Positions 23,396 to 34,779 of a DNA stretch of 64,000 bases are shown here, piece by piece (position 1 is the first letter of the stretch; the number at the start of each line of letters is the position of its first letter). The translations under genes and the position numbers were made by a program. Source of the stretch: Marisa cornuarietis (lineage: Eukaryota; Mollusca; Gastropoda; Architaenioglossa; Ampullariidae); the NCBI GenBank assembly GCA_004794655.1, contig SMMW01000521.1, positions 1,146,001-1,210,000 of the forward strand, in the 5' to 3' direction. Below the pieces are notes generated by a model, which saw only the letters and a program-made list of their open reading frames with translations, had not been told where the DNA came from and did no database searches.

Positions 23396-25312
23396 ATAAT
23401 AATAATGAACACGTGATTGATACAGCGCATACTCACGCTCTTATTTTTTGAGACAAGAACGAGACATGGACAACACACAAAGGACGGAAAGATAAACAAC
23501 AGTACTGATGACTAATAAGCGATGACTAATAAAAGACAAATGCAGAAAACGCAAAAAAAGGAATCGGGTAACAAGAACTGAGGGGATCGTGATTCTGCAG
23601 AGGAAGACTTTGACAGCCGTGACTGGACCTTTGTTACATCAGTGGAAGCGGCGCCTAGCAAACAGATGTCGGGTTTGTTGTTGTTGTTGTCGGTCACTCA
23701 AATGGATACGCCTGACTCTAGTACAAATGATGCTGTGCGCCGCAGGTCCTCCAGATTGCCGTGTAGCTTCCTTGATACCGGCGTCTCATCAGTCCAGATG
23801 CGGTGTCTGAGGTCTTCGTGCATGGGGCATTCTTGCAGTAGATGTTTTGTTGTCTGGCTGTCTGTCTGGCACGGGCATCTGTCCGTCTGGCCGATCCGGA
23901 GTTTGGTGTATAGGTGGTGATTGAGACGGTTGTGGCCTGTCCTCAGTCTGAAAGTAATGACCTGTTCAGCCCTTGCGAGCAGGTAGTATGGGTCGTTCTG
24001 GTTGAAACGTGGGTGCTGCTGTAGCCATTTGTTATGCTGTTTGGCCTTGATGATGGTTTTGACTTCATTGAAGGTGGTGGACGTGTCTTGCTGCTCTTTT
24101 GTGGATCCTTCCTTGGCAAGAGTGTCTGCGGCTTCGTTGCCAAATACACCGCAGTGGGAGGGAATCCACTGTAAGACGACTGTGTGGTTTCTGCATAAGG
24201 AGGAGAGAGCAGTTCAATTCCTTGTCTCTGGCAGTCTGTAAGGCCTGTAGAACAGATAGTGCATCTGTAAAGAAGACGATGTTGTTGGAGGTGTCTGGGC
24301 TGTTCTCAATGTGGGTGGCACCGGTCTGAATGGCCACTACTTCCGCTTTGAAGTTGGTGGAATAGAGGCCGGTTGTGAGGGAGAGGCGGTCTTCTCTTCC
24401 TCCTGGATACCGAATGAAGATTCCGGCACCACCCTTATTCACAGCTTGTTCCGCTGATCCGTCAGTGTACACATGAGTCCACTGGTCTTGTGGGAAGTTG
24501 CTGTGAATATACTCCAGAGTACAGGACTTTTTCGCAGTGTCGTCTTGGGAATCTTTCTTGCCGACACCATGGATGTTGCAGTGGATCAGGGGGAAAGCAG
24601 ATTCATTCCATGCTGGGTTTGTCCGGTATAGGGGGATCTCTCTGGGGTCTTGTTCCAAGATATCTTGGTGTTTTCGTTCAAGGATCCTCGTCTGATGGAT
24701 GAAACTTCCCCTTTTCAGCCTTCCCTTCGTCGGCTGAGCCAGCCTGATTCTCATGGGGTGATTTGGAAGTCTCTTGAACTTGGCGGCTTGGACGAGTATC
24801 TTTGTATCACGTCGGTCCTCGAGTGGTTCCAACCCTGTGATTGTTTCCAGTTCCTGTATGGGCGTAGATTTCATGGCTCCAGTGATGAGTCTGGTTGCTT
24901 GGTTCTGAACCTTGCTGATCTTTTCAAAGTTGGATTTTGCTGCCGTGCCCCATGCTGTCATGCCATACTCTAGGACTGGTCTAACCCTTCCGGTGTACAG
25001 CTTCTTGAGGATTTTGTCATCCGCGCCCCAGTTCGTGCCAGCCAACTTCTTCATAAGTGCAAGTCGCTCCTTGGCTCTGGCTTCATCCTTCTTGGTCTGA
25101 GGTTTCCACGTAAGTCTCTTGTCGAAGGTCACCCCAAGGTAAGTAGGGTTGTCCTCCAGTGGGAGGATCTGTCCATCGAACTTCAGAGTGGCCTTCTGTT
25201 CCCTAGTGGACAGACTAAAGATAGTGTAGGTGGTCTTTTTGGGGTTGATTTTGACAAGCCATCTCTTCGTCCAATCCTGTAGGACATTTAGTGGTTTGAT
25301 TCCGCAGAGTCA
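23396..25312 (-). mobile_element. 5'-truncated I-clade (nimbus-like) LINE
   Basis: A non-LTR retrotransposon insertion read on the minus strand. Protein homology begins abruptly at about 25309, in the last part of the reverse transcriptase domain. It continues through the RT thumb, RNase H and a C-terminal zinc-knuckle region to a stop at 23698. About 300 bp of 3' UTR follow and end in a short (ATT)n tail at about 23396-23412. Loss of the 5' part with an intact 3' end is the usual result of incomplete target-primed reverse transcription. An RNase H after the RT, in an animal element with an (ATT)n tail, points to the I superfamily. The snail element nimbus/BgI is the closest type I know, but naming it is an inference. 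No clear target-site duplication was found because the 3' flank is itself repetitive. Confidence 0.85.
23698..25309 (-). pseudogene. LINE ORF2: RT tail, RNase H, zinc knuckle; frameshifted
   Basis: The open frame from 25309 contains the RT block YLGVTFDKRLTW (codons just around 25132), then the connection region. RNase H follows with three of its catalytic acids in order: Asp in YTDGS (about 24461), Glu in FKAE (about 24341) and Asp in FFTD (about 24263). Near 24200-24210 the frame shifts, probably with loss of a few codons. The old frame runs on as an unrelated tail to 24065. The true continuation is in the next frame from about 24204 to the TGA at 23698 (168 codons). That continuation holds the fourth RNase H acid in GNEAADTLAK and a C-terminal CPC...H...C zinc knuckle. 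One frameshift and no other in-frame stop in this stretch suggest a fairly young dead copy. Such proteins copy the element RNA at the target site. This copy cannot, because it lacks the endonuclease and most of the RT. Confidence 0.9.
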
Positions 25313-26546
25313 TGACCCATTCTTGGAGCGTCACGTGAGGAGAACACAGTGACCACAGTCACAGCCCCTCCCTTCCGCTCCCCACCCCTCTATCCAGCCC
25401 GCCAAGAACCAAGGTTGGGTTTTTTTTTCCTAGAGCCAAGAGACACTGACTTGGGACCTTCCTTGCAGCGGTCGACGCGGTAACATGTAATTACAAGCTT
25501 CGCTGATGCCCCACCGATATCGATTCCATGACATGGCAGCAGGCGCAGCTTGTCTCTCCTGAATCTTCCTCCCTTTGGTGATGGCGTGCCGGTCCCACAG
25601 CGAGCTGGCCATTCTGTGAACAAATATGGACGTGCCGCATGCCTTTCTCTATGGTGAGAGGGAGTTGGGGAGACAGGACAAGTGAGAGCAGGGGGGGGGG
25701 GAAGATGCATTAAAGTTTATTATAACTGGATGAACGAAAAAATGGCAATGATTTTTTTCGCTCGTTGATAGACTGAGCTTTGGTTTCGGTATTGGGAGCT
25801 TGAAGGATACTGACGCTTTGTCAACTGCTATATAAGAACTATCAAATTCTGGCTCAAACTGACAAAACTGGCCACAGAGCGTTTACCTACAAATAGCTTA
25901 TCAGTTATTGTTCAAGCTTGAGACACCAAGCAACACAAACTGGGTAACAACAAGTGCACACAGCCTTAGAATCTAAGGGTTTCCGTCAGGTATGGTTAAA
26001 GCAAAGAGTGGAAAACATGGGATGCGAACATGTTACGTAGCGGACCTTTCCGGCTGCACCGGGTCCTATAAACGCACTCACTTGCCAGAGCTGTACTTTG
26101 ATTATATAAAAATTAAAGACACTCACGGATGGTGTAATACGTTTCCGTCTAGGAGTGAGTTATAACAATACGAACAGAAATGGTTTTGTGCAGGTTAGGA
26201 CGAAAGTACAAAAAAATATCCTTCCCGAATAAGATTTACCGAGGACGAAGCACATTTCTGTTGTTCCAGAAAAGCAGTCTTTCGCCCGGAGCACCTTAAA
26301 CAGGTCACCCCACATAATCAACAACAATGTTTTGTCCAAGTATTGTCACGTGGAAACGCAGGAAGAACGAGACAAAAAGCTTGGTTTACACACAATTGTT
26401 TTCAGAAGGTCGGCTACCGAACTTGTATCTTGTGCAGTATAATCACTACCTTTTGTCTACGTTTGATGATGTTGATATGCATGTCAAATGTGTCGTGCTG
26501 TTGGTGTTGAAGAGTGGACATTGGGTGTGCTTGCAGACACGCGCGC
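25313..26546. other. No gene recognised
   Basis: Flank of the LINE 5' break. Contains a T8 run near 25420 and a G12 run near 25691. No coding segment supported. Confidence 0.45.
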
Positions 26547-26589
<43 letters not shown>

Positions 26590-26596
26590 CGTGTGA
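26547..26596. repeat. (TG)n microsatellite
   Basis: About 19 TG units preceded by GCGCGC and followed by GTGC interruptions. Confidence 0.95.
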
Positions 26597-28384
26597 TCCC
26601 AGTTTTGATGTGGCAAAGCTGACCTAAAGACATAACCATCACATACGACTATCTTCAACAGTTGTGAAGAACCTATATATTTTGGTTACTCTAGTGAATC
26701 TAGAAAAACCAGCCTCAAAGCTTCCTTCCAACTTCTGGAGGGGCTGCCTGTGAGCTTTCTAAAGAGGAACTTTATGATCAAGAAATGTGTAAGAGAAAGA
26801 GTTAAGAAACAAAAAGGATGAGAGAAATAAGAAAAAGGAATAGGTAGGAGGTATCAAATACGAAAATAAATTGAAGAAAAGGCGGCTGTACAGAAGAACA
26901 GACATGAAATGGGGTCGAGTGCAGCTCAGGTCTAGCGCAGACCTAGTTACTGCTGTTCTAGTTTCAACCATCTCTGTAAGGAAACTGGGACGTCAGTACC
27001 TAGCAAAGAGAAGACGGTCATGGATACTGGAGCATCGTCTCGCATGGCTGCAGATCACTCCAAATAATGAAATGAGCCAGCGTCTCTTTAAAGTAATTTT
27101 TTTTACTCATTTAGACCATTCTCTTTCATCTCTTAAGCTACCTATTCACTTTGAAGGCGGGTTGTGCATGAAACAATTAATCACAAAAGGGAGCTTACTG
27201 TCGATGATGAAAGGAAGAGTACAAATGTATCTCAACCTACCCCCCCCCCCCCCGACATAAAAACAACAACAAAATCACTTAGCCAAAAATTTAGGAAGCT
27301 CATTTATGAACAAATACAGCTACTGACACGATCAGCGTCCCGCGTGTGAATGTTATTCATGTCTTTGAGTGTTTGTGCGTGTGTGTGCGTGCGTGAATCA
27401 AATGGGCGATGTGTGTGTGCGTGTGTCCATCTTTGTATATAAATATTATCACACCGTGTGTTTGCATGTAAATGTTGATGTAAATAAATGCATGTGTGTG
27501 TGTGAGAGTGAGAGCGAAAGAGAGTCACCATGCTGGTATTGCAGTTCGCGCTCCATGGAATGAACATCACAGACGGCAGAAAAATTAAGCAGGTTATGAA
27601 GTGTGAGCAGCCGCTCACAGTTTTTACGAGGCTGTCAAAACGGCTACAACGCCAGGCTAAGCCTAACATGAAGGCGGACGGAGATTGGCAAATGGTCGGA
27701 TTTGGTGATGGTGGTAAAAGGGGGAGAGAAGCATGAAATAGTATCATCAGTGATCTCCCCTCTCCCTGACCCCGTCATGTCGCCCTCGTCCCTCCCTGTC
27801 TTTTACGACGCAGGGCGGCGCCGAGAAACCCCTTAAAAAAAAACACGACTGTGAAGCCAGTCACAGTCTGGACTTCGGACAGATGCGAGCCGTCATTTCA
27901 CTTCACGCTCGTCTACGATCGAATTAATTCTGATATATTTTTTTTATTTTTAGGGAGGGAAAAAAGCGGGTTAATGTTGGTTTACTGACTTGGATGACAC
28001 TGGCGGCTGCTGGCGGTCATTACTGCCACAACTGCTGTCGCTATTACCGTGTTCGGTTGATGACAGGCCCGACAGCCGCGGACCCGTTAACAAAACAAGG
28101 TGGGGGTTTGGGAGAGGTGGTCAGCGGTCTGCTGGTTGGAGGATCAAATCTTTCACCACATCTCTCCGTCAAAGCAGGCTTGTTCCCCTCGTTTAGTCCG
28201 TCTCTTCTGTGATTTACGTGAAGCGCATGACGTTCTGCATTCGGTGTTATTGCCACGTGCTGCAGTCAGCAGCTTTATGGGCGGACGCCAGGCTGTCTGC
28301 AGACAGTGCTGGGTGTTTACGCCATTGGCATGCCTGTCTTTTACAGTTGTAAAAGGCTGAAACTATGTGTAGTGCTGGGTGTAG
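26597..28384. other. No gene recognised
   Basis: Contains a C13 run at about 27240-27253 and degenerate TG-rich sequence at 27370-27520. 28000-28330 is moderately GC-rich without a recognised product. Confidence 0.45.
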
Positions 28385-29531
28385 CGGCTCATTCGATCAT
28401 CCTCGGAATCGCACTTTAGACCAGTGGCCTTTACATCCTTGGTTATGAAATTACTGGAGACAATATTCCAAGAACTGATTCTGAATGCAACTAACAAATG
28501 TCTGGACCCCAGGCAATTTGTGTATCAGTCCAAGCGAAGTGTTGATCATGCTATCCTTCATTTTTTGTTCAAGAACCTGGATAATCCATCTACCCATGAA
28601 GGAGTTTTGTTTCTGACTTCTAGTCGGCTTTTAACGCTATCTAACCACATATTCTAGCTCGAAGATTCCTTGACAAGTTTTCCCTTGACCATCAGCTAGT
28701 GTCACGGATTATACAGGGAACGAGTATTTTTCAATGGCATCTTTTTCCTGACTCCATCACAACGTGCATCGGCTCACCCCAGGGTTATGTTTTACCCCCG
28801 CTGCTGTTTATTTTGTATACTAACAGTTGTCGCAGTAACCACGAGGGTCAATATCTCGTCAAATTCTGTGATGACGCTGCACTGCTCTTATCTCAGCGGA
28901 ATAGTAGATAACCACGGTGTAGCTTTGGATGAATTTATTGCCTGATGCGATGACAATGTATTAGAACTTAATGTGAGTAAGACCAAAGGGATGGTCTTTG
29001 ATTTCCGTCGGAATTCTTCGCCAAGTCCCGTAAATGTCATCCACGACAAGGAGGTGGGTACTGTCTCTACTTTTATTTACCTGGGCACCATCGTCGATAG
29101 GAGACTTCGCTGTGATGCACAGACTCAAACTGTCATAAAGAAGGCTCAAAAGCGTCTCAATCCTTCTCCAGAAGCTGGTCTTTCTTTGTCTCCCAGCGAT
29201 TTCTTCTGCTCTTTTAAAGATCACACATAGGGAGCGTGCTGTCCTTCTCGTTTATCTGTTTTTACAACAGTTTATCGGTGAAGGACAAGAGCATCTGACA
29301 TCGTATTGTAGCCACTTGCTCCAAAGTCACTGGGGCAGCTCAGAGTGTTCTTCAGACTCTATACAACAGGCATATACTTTTCATTTTAAAGTGTCTGAAA
29401 TTTTTCACGATAACAGGCATGTCCTGTCGGGGGAATTTTTCCAACTCCCATCGGGCAACCGATTCTGTGTACCTGCATGCAGGACTAACAGACTGAGGCT
29501 GTCTTCGTTGTTTTGGCCTTGCTACTTCTAA
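28385..29531 (+). pseudogene. Rex1/CR1-like LINE reverse transcriptase, decayed
   Basis: Four plus-strand frame segments in order make up the second half of a non-LTR RT. 28410-28612 has the FRPVAFTSL-type start and the YQSKRSVDHAILHF block. After a frame change, 28612-28690 carries a DF-SAFNAI-PHIL block, the first catalytic Asp region, interrupted by stops. 28699-28911 has SPQGYVLPPLLFILYTN and the active-site box as FCDD, where FADD is usual. 28973-29230 has LNVSKTKGMVFDFRRN and YLGTIVDRRL. 29395-29531 has the C-terminal end HVLSGEFFQLPSG and CRTNRLR. No endonuclease domain is seen, so the copy is 5'-truncated. Several stops and frameshifts make it dead. The block order and wording resemble Rex1-type elements best known from fish. 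That assignment is from memory of the family. Confidence 0.85.
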
Positions 29532-29667
29532 ATATTACTGAGTGCAAATCAAATGAATGGAGATGTCTGAACAATGAATGTATGAGTCTGTTTTGCGGAT
29601 ATGAATATGTTGTGGTAGCATGTCGTGGTATTTTTTGTGCTTTCTTCTCGAGCTCTCTGTCTCTTTT
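29532..29667 (+). other. Probable 3' flank or UTR of the Rex1-like LINE
   Basis: 136 bp between the LINE stop and the CG/CA repeat. The 3' end of the element was not identifiable. Confidence 0.35.
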
Positions 29668-29672
29668 GCGCG

Positions 29673-29732
<60 letters not shown>

Positions 29733-29742
29733 GGCGCGCGCG
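29668..29742. repeat. (CG)n(CA)n(CG)n alternating purine-pyrimidine tract
   Basis: A GCGCGCGCGCGC run passes into about 25 CA units and closes with GGGGCGCGCGCG. Together they form about 70 bp of nearly unbroken alternating purine-pyrimidine sequence. Confidence 0.95.
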
Positions 29743-29754
29743 TTCACTCACTAA

Positions 29755-29850
29755 CATATAAATGAATAAATACTGTGTATTTGTATAGTGTCTTTTTCCC
29801 AACAATCAAAGTGCTTGACACCATACCCAGATATAGTGAAGGTGCACCGA
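29755..29850 (-). mobile_element. (AAT)n-tailed short element end, diverged
   Basis: The blocks TTTGTATAGTGTCTTTT and CAAAGTGCTTGACA stand in the same order and spacing as TTCTATAGCACCTTTCTC and CTAAGTGCTTTACA at 2010-2055. The A/T tail is only AATGAATAAATA. A TACACAC-rich stretch follows. Confidence 0.5.
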
Positions 29851-31015
29851 GTACACACCTAAAACACCTCCATCTCATTCTCTCCCTCTCTCAAACACGC
29901 ACAAAGTTACACACAGGCACAAGCACACGCAGTCACACAGTCTAAAACACAGTCTCACAGAAAGTCACACACAAACAAACACTCAAACACAGCCTCGCAC
30001 ATAATCAATCCGCTGATACAAACGATTGTCAAGCGGCCCTGTCGTTACCCCCTCCTCCATCCTGTGTCCCCAAAGCCTCTAGTCTCGTTACTAAGGTTTA
30101 TGAGCAGCTTAATGGCCGCTCCCTACTGTCGCCAAGTCATCCTCACGCTTTTTCCAATGGCGTACATTGGTTTACGACCTCCGGGTTACAGAATAGCTTC
30201 GGCAGGCTTATCACCCACAGCAGTTCCAGCATCCGTCCCTGCTGCGCCCAGCTGTTGAGGCTCCGCAGTTTCTCTCAGTGCCAGTCGTACTCGGAAATGA
30301 CGCCGACTGGTAAGGCAATGTGGGTGACGGGGTGTGGGGCTCCAGGCAGCGACTGTAGGTCAAGGTCTACCACAGTGCAGCCCACGTGCAAGACGAGGAG
30401 ATGATCTTTCTCTGTCTACAGCTGTCTGTCCATCTACCTGTCGACTGACCCACCTACCGTTGTGTATCCCTATTAACTTGTCTGGCTGTATGTCGGTCTT
30501 ACTGTAAACTACTAGTTCCATCTCTAAGCTCTTTCGCAATCAGTCCACGTTTCGAAAAATTGGTGGGCGGTCGATAAAGAGACATTTCTTCATTCCTGAG
30601 AACGCAGGTTTATGAATCAATCAGATTATTTTTTTAAAAGTCGTATGCGAATAGCCACCCACGCCAAGACAAGGCCGTTTAAATCAAGACAATATCCATA
30701 CAGTGCACCGCGGCACCTATCAGTTATTTCTCAGATAGACTAGCAGTTTTGAAATTTTTAATGAGAGTCGCATGTCGTCATGGTAATAAGAGGGAGAGGA
30801 ACGGAGAGAGAGGAAAGAGAGAGAGAGAGGGGGGGGAATGCAGAGAGAGAAGGAGGAAGAGGAAGCTGCAAAATCTGAGGACACATGCTACTGTTTATAT
30901 CTAGATTCTAGAATCATCTAAATCTTGTTCTTGTCACCGCCACTTGCTCAGAATCATACCCGCATAAATCGTGCGCGTGCACAAACAGCCACACCCACCC
31001 ACCTCCCACACAGAA
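29851..31015. other. No gene recognised; CACA-rich start
   Basis: 29890-30000 is degenerate CACA/CTCACA sequence. The rest holds a small GA run near 30800-30860 and no recognised feature. Confidence 0.45.
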
Positions 31016-31245
31016 AAGATAACAGTGAGAAAGAGAGAGACAGTGACAAAGAGCGCGAGCGAGAGAGTGACAGAAAGAGAGAACAAGCGAGCAAGAGAGA
31101 GCGACAGAAAGAAAGCGAAAGAGCTACAGAACGTTAGAGAGAGCAAGCGAAAGAGAGAGAAAGAGACAGCGAGAGAGACACTGACAGAAAGAAGGAGAGA
31201 GAGAGAGAGAGCAGGAGAGAGTGAAAGACAGATAGAGAAAAAGAA
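31016..31245. repeat. Polypurine (GA-rich) tract
   Basis: About 230 bp dominated by GAGA, GACA and GCGA words on the plus strand. Confidence 0.9.
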
Positions 31246-31977
31246 TGTGGACATTTATCGTCAGGTGCCTGTATCACCGAGTCGATAAATTCCCTGTTCC
31301 CAGGAACAGATTACTTTCTCTGCCTGGAACAGCTGTAGCTAATAAATCCCTCTAAACTATATATAATCTGAGCGTTTATATCGGCACCCCCAAAATCCAC
31401 CCTCCCCCTCCCCCTGTCCCTCCACTGACCTTCTCATCACGTGCCATGCACACGCAGCCTACAATGTACGTGCGGGAGCGAATGCGGAGTCGATCAGCGG
31501 ATGAACTGCGTGTTGCGAGGACAGCGGACGATCCGTCTTCCACAGCAGAATGTTCGAGAACCCGCCATTAGCACGGACACCGACTCCCGCCTGTCGAACC
31601 CTTCTCATCATGTTCTCTTCGGAAAATTTTGGGAGAGGAAACCACCTCCCACCCCGCACACCCTTTGCCACCCAGCCTGTGCTTGAGATGGCGGAAAGCG
31701 ATTAACAACATGGCAAAAAGTTTCCCATTGGCTGTTCGATTCGAGGAAATAATTATGGCTGCAGAAGGGACGTGATTGCGACCTTGTTGTGAAAGTCAAG
31801 CCTTGTTTTTACTTGTGTTGTTGATGAATCTTTATGATGAAGAGTTTTTGGCTGAGACTGGATGTAAAACCGGACTTGAAGATGAACTGAAGAGTGTATG
31901 GCCATTGTGAGGAAACAGCGTAAAATCACTGTATCGGTAAGAAACAAACTAGCACATTGAGAAAACACTAGCGAATG
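31246..31977. other. No gene recognised
   Basis: Contains a short inverted GTTCC-CAGGAAC patch near 31295 and C-rich runs near 31390-31425. No supported gene. Confidence 0.4.
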
Positions 31978-32173
31978 ATCACCATCTTGTTGGAAAGAAA
32001 AGTATACTACTGTTTAATCACCATCTTGTTGGAAAGAAAAGTATACTACTGTTTAATCACCATCTTGTTGGAAAGAAAATGGTACTTTGATATGATCACC
32101 GACTCGTTGGCGAGACGAAAGATACCAGAGCATGATCCCCACCTGAAGGCGTTGAAAAGATGGTAGCGTATGA
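31978..32173. repeat. 39-bp minisatellite, five units
   Basis: Units start at 31978, 32017, 32056, 32095 and 32135. The first two are identical, the third diverges after about 24 bases, and the fourth (40 bp) and fifth are progressively decayed. Because 39 is a multiple of three, one plus-strand frame stays open through the array (31975-32166) and encodes a repeated ITILLERK peptide. No start context or flanking exon supports translation. Confidence 0.95.
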
Positions 32174-34040
32174 GACTTTCAGTAAACCATCCATATACTT
32201 AAAGAAAATTCACAGAAAAGATTAGAAAAAGAGACAAATTTAATTTTTCATCATGTGAAGGCCCCGTCCATCCAAAGCAGCATGACAATGTGTTCAACGG
32301 ACATTCACTTATCTCCTCTAGAACATCAGCAACGACGAGGCTGCGTTCACTATTGTTTCTGTCTGCGCGCTCAAAAAAAAATTATACTAATGGCCCTTAT
32401 TCTCTCTTAGAAAATCCCCGCCATCACATTAGTGCAACTGCAGTCTACTGCCAGGTTTCTGACGCATCTGTCAGCCCGAGAAAAGCAGACAGACACCGCA
32501 GGAAGAATTTTTTTTCGTTGAAAAAAGTTACTGCGCTGGACGGAGTTTTTCCTTTGGCTCCAGCGAAGCGTATGATGGGTGCTGTGATGTTAAGGCTATA
32601 CCGCCAGGAAGAACTTTCAGAGCACTGCTCAGCGGCGCAGCCTGTTGAAATAAAAGCTGCATACCTGAGGTAAAAATCTGTCGGAATGGCAATGAAAGGA
32701 AGAAAAAAAAATTCCTGAAAAGAGGACGAACTCTTGGCGGAAACGCGTCTTCACGGCAAGTCCTGCAAAGCCTGAAAATTTAATTCTGTTGTAATGGTTT
32801 CCCGACGTGCTCGGGCTTGAGAGAGAGAGAGAGAGACGAGGTCTAGATGGAGAGGAAGAGAAGAAAAGACGAGAGAAGAGATGCTGGAAAGGGTAGGGGG
32901 AACGAGCTGGAGAGGCACCGGAGTTCGTCCTGCACTCAACGAAACGTCGTCTTCATGCGAGGACATGCCTGTCGGTGTCCTGCACATGCGCCGTCAGAGG
33001 TAGAAGAAAGTACAGCTCCAGGCGCAGCGGGATGCAGCGACCGTGCCCGCAGACAATAGCGGCCGACGGCCCGTGCTTAGGACGGCGAGGAAAAGCGGAG
33101 GAAGTGGCTTTAAAATGGACAGGAAAAGCATGGAGATGTCGGCTTTCATGACGAGACGGAAGATGTGAGGCTGGGATGAGAAGACGAAATGGGGCGGAAA
33201 TGGGCAGTCGGAGACGAGAAAAGGAACCATCAGCTTTTCGCAGAAGGACTTGCAGAACCAAGGGGTGCGGGAGAAGAAAAAGTGTCACCAGGAATAACTT
33301 TCTCTTCAACTTTCCTTTTTCCTTCCTCACCATCCTTTCATAGGAGAGACAACCACTGCGTCAAAGCGTTGGGTAGCTCAGACCCAAGGAGCTGATGTCA
33401 GTGTGCAGTCGTGACTTGGTGGTGGTGGAGGTGGTGGAGGTGGTGGTGGTGTGTGTTAGCGTGTGTTTGATGTGTGCGCGTTTGGATATGGCGATGTGCT
33501 TATATATAATATATATATATATGTGTGTGTTTTCAGCCACTGAATAAATTTCATTTTCGACATTCCGATGTCCGAGTAAACTGAAAAGCTCGTTTCAGCC
33601 TTAGATTACGATTTATGTTAAACGCCGACATATGGCAATAAAATATATTTTAAAGTAACCATCAGCAACAATTATAGAGATTTTGTATTGCACATGTTCA
33701 TAATTAGACGCATCAAGGTGAGAAAATTTAGTTGGGTAAACGTCCTCTCTCACTTGTCACCTTTGAAACGCACTCACCCTCCTCTCACATTCACACACGC
33801 ACAACACAGATTGCTTATTTTGAAGACCTACTGAAGCGCAATAAATGTTATAGAACAAGAAAATTACATGAAAAGAAGAAGTTTAAATAATAAATGTCTA
33901 TGGCCATGATGTAAAAATGGCGACTGGGTAAGCAAAAATCAAAATCAAGAGACTTAATTTAAGACCAAAAGATAAGTTTAAATGTGCCGTCAGGCTGCAA
34001 GGAGAGAGCAGTGCCAGAGCGGAAGTCCGCTTTTAATCGG
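32174..34040. other. No gene recognised; GGT and TA repeats
   Basis: Contains GA runs at 32820-32835, a (GGT)n-like run at 33418-33452 and (AT)n(GT)n at 33502-33530. Frames at 32290-32673 and 32953-33333 show no known domain. Confidence 0.45.

Positions 34041-34081
<41 letters not shown>
34041..34081. repeat. (AC)n microsatellite
   Basis: About 20 AC units. Confidence 0.95.
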
Positions 34082-34084
<3 letters not shown>

Positions 34085-34149
34085 TAAGTTGTAATCCGGT
34101 TCATTCTGGCACGGAGTCTGAGTCTCCAATATCAAGACTGGTAGGAGAG

Positions 34150-34410
34150 CAGCCGACCAGATGTGTTCTGATCATGCATACATGCGTTCTGGTCACACGC
34201 ATTCTTAGAGACCATGTGTTCTAGTCAGATGCGTTCACAGAGAACATCATGTGTTTTGGTCGACGCGTTTTCAGAGAACACCATGCTTTGCTACACACTT
34301 TCTCGCAGAGAACACCACTAGTTTGGGTAAGAAGTGCTCTCAGAAAGCGCCATATGTTATGATAAGATGTGTTATCAGAGAACACTACGTATTCTTGCGA
34401 CCTGTAAGCG
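34150..34410. repeat. Diverged minisatellite, about 40-bp units
   Basis: The phrase CAGAGAACACCATG followed by T-rich GTGTTTTGGTCA and GATGCGTT recurs about six times. Clear starts are near 34229, 34273, 34307 and 34376, with heavier decay at both edges. Confidence 0.7.
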
Positions 34411-34779
34411 AGAACGCCTAAAGGGCACACTGCTGCTTGCTTGTCATTGTCAGTCAGTCCAGTTATCTTTCTCTCCACCCATCTATTTGTCTGATGCAAG
34501 CAATTGCAAGAGAAAGCCGAGAAGTGTAAAAAAGGAGGCAATACAAGACGTACCTACGACGCCCAGAAAAGGTAGAACACAATAATCGTACAGCTCACGT
34601 TGAAGAGCATGAACAAGAAGAAGATAAGTGATAATGACATTTGATGGTCATGGGAAGACAAAGGGCAGACAGTTATGGGACGAAATACAGCAGAAAAATA
34701 CAAGGATGGAAGTGCAAGCAGGACAGACGTGTCCATTAAATGCTTCCGTCCCCTTGTACAGTCTTAGGCGGCGTTCCTC
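34411..34779. other. No gene recognised
   Basis: Spacer between the minisatellite and the CpG-rich stretch. Only short frames. Confidence 0.4.

Noticed and set aside
31978..32173. CRISPR-like array
   Set aside because: Units are contiguous with no spacers and decay toward one end. This is a minisatellite in eukaryotic DNA.
32290..32673. 127-codon plus-strand frame
   Set aside because: No domain, contains Lys/Ser-rich patches from A and T runs, and no supporting context.
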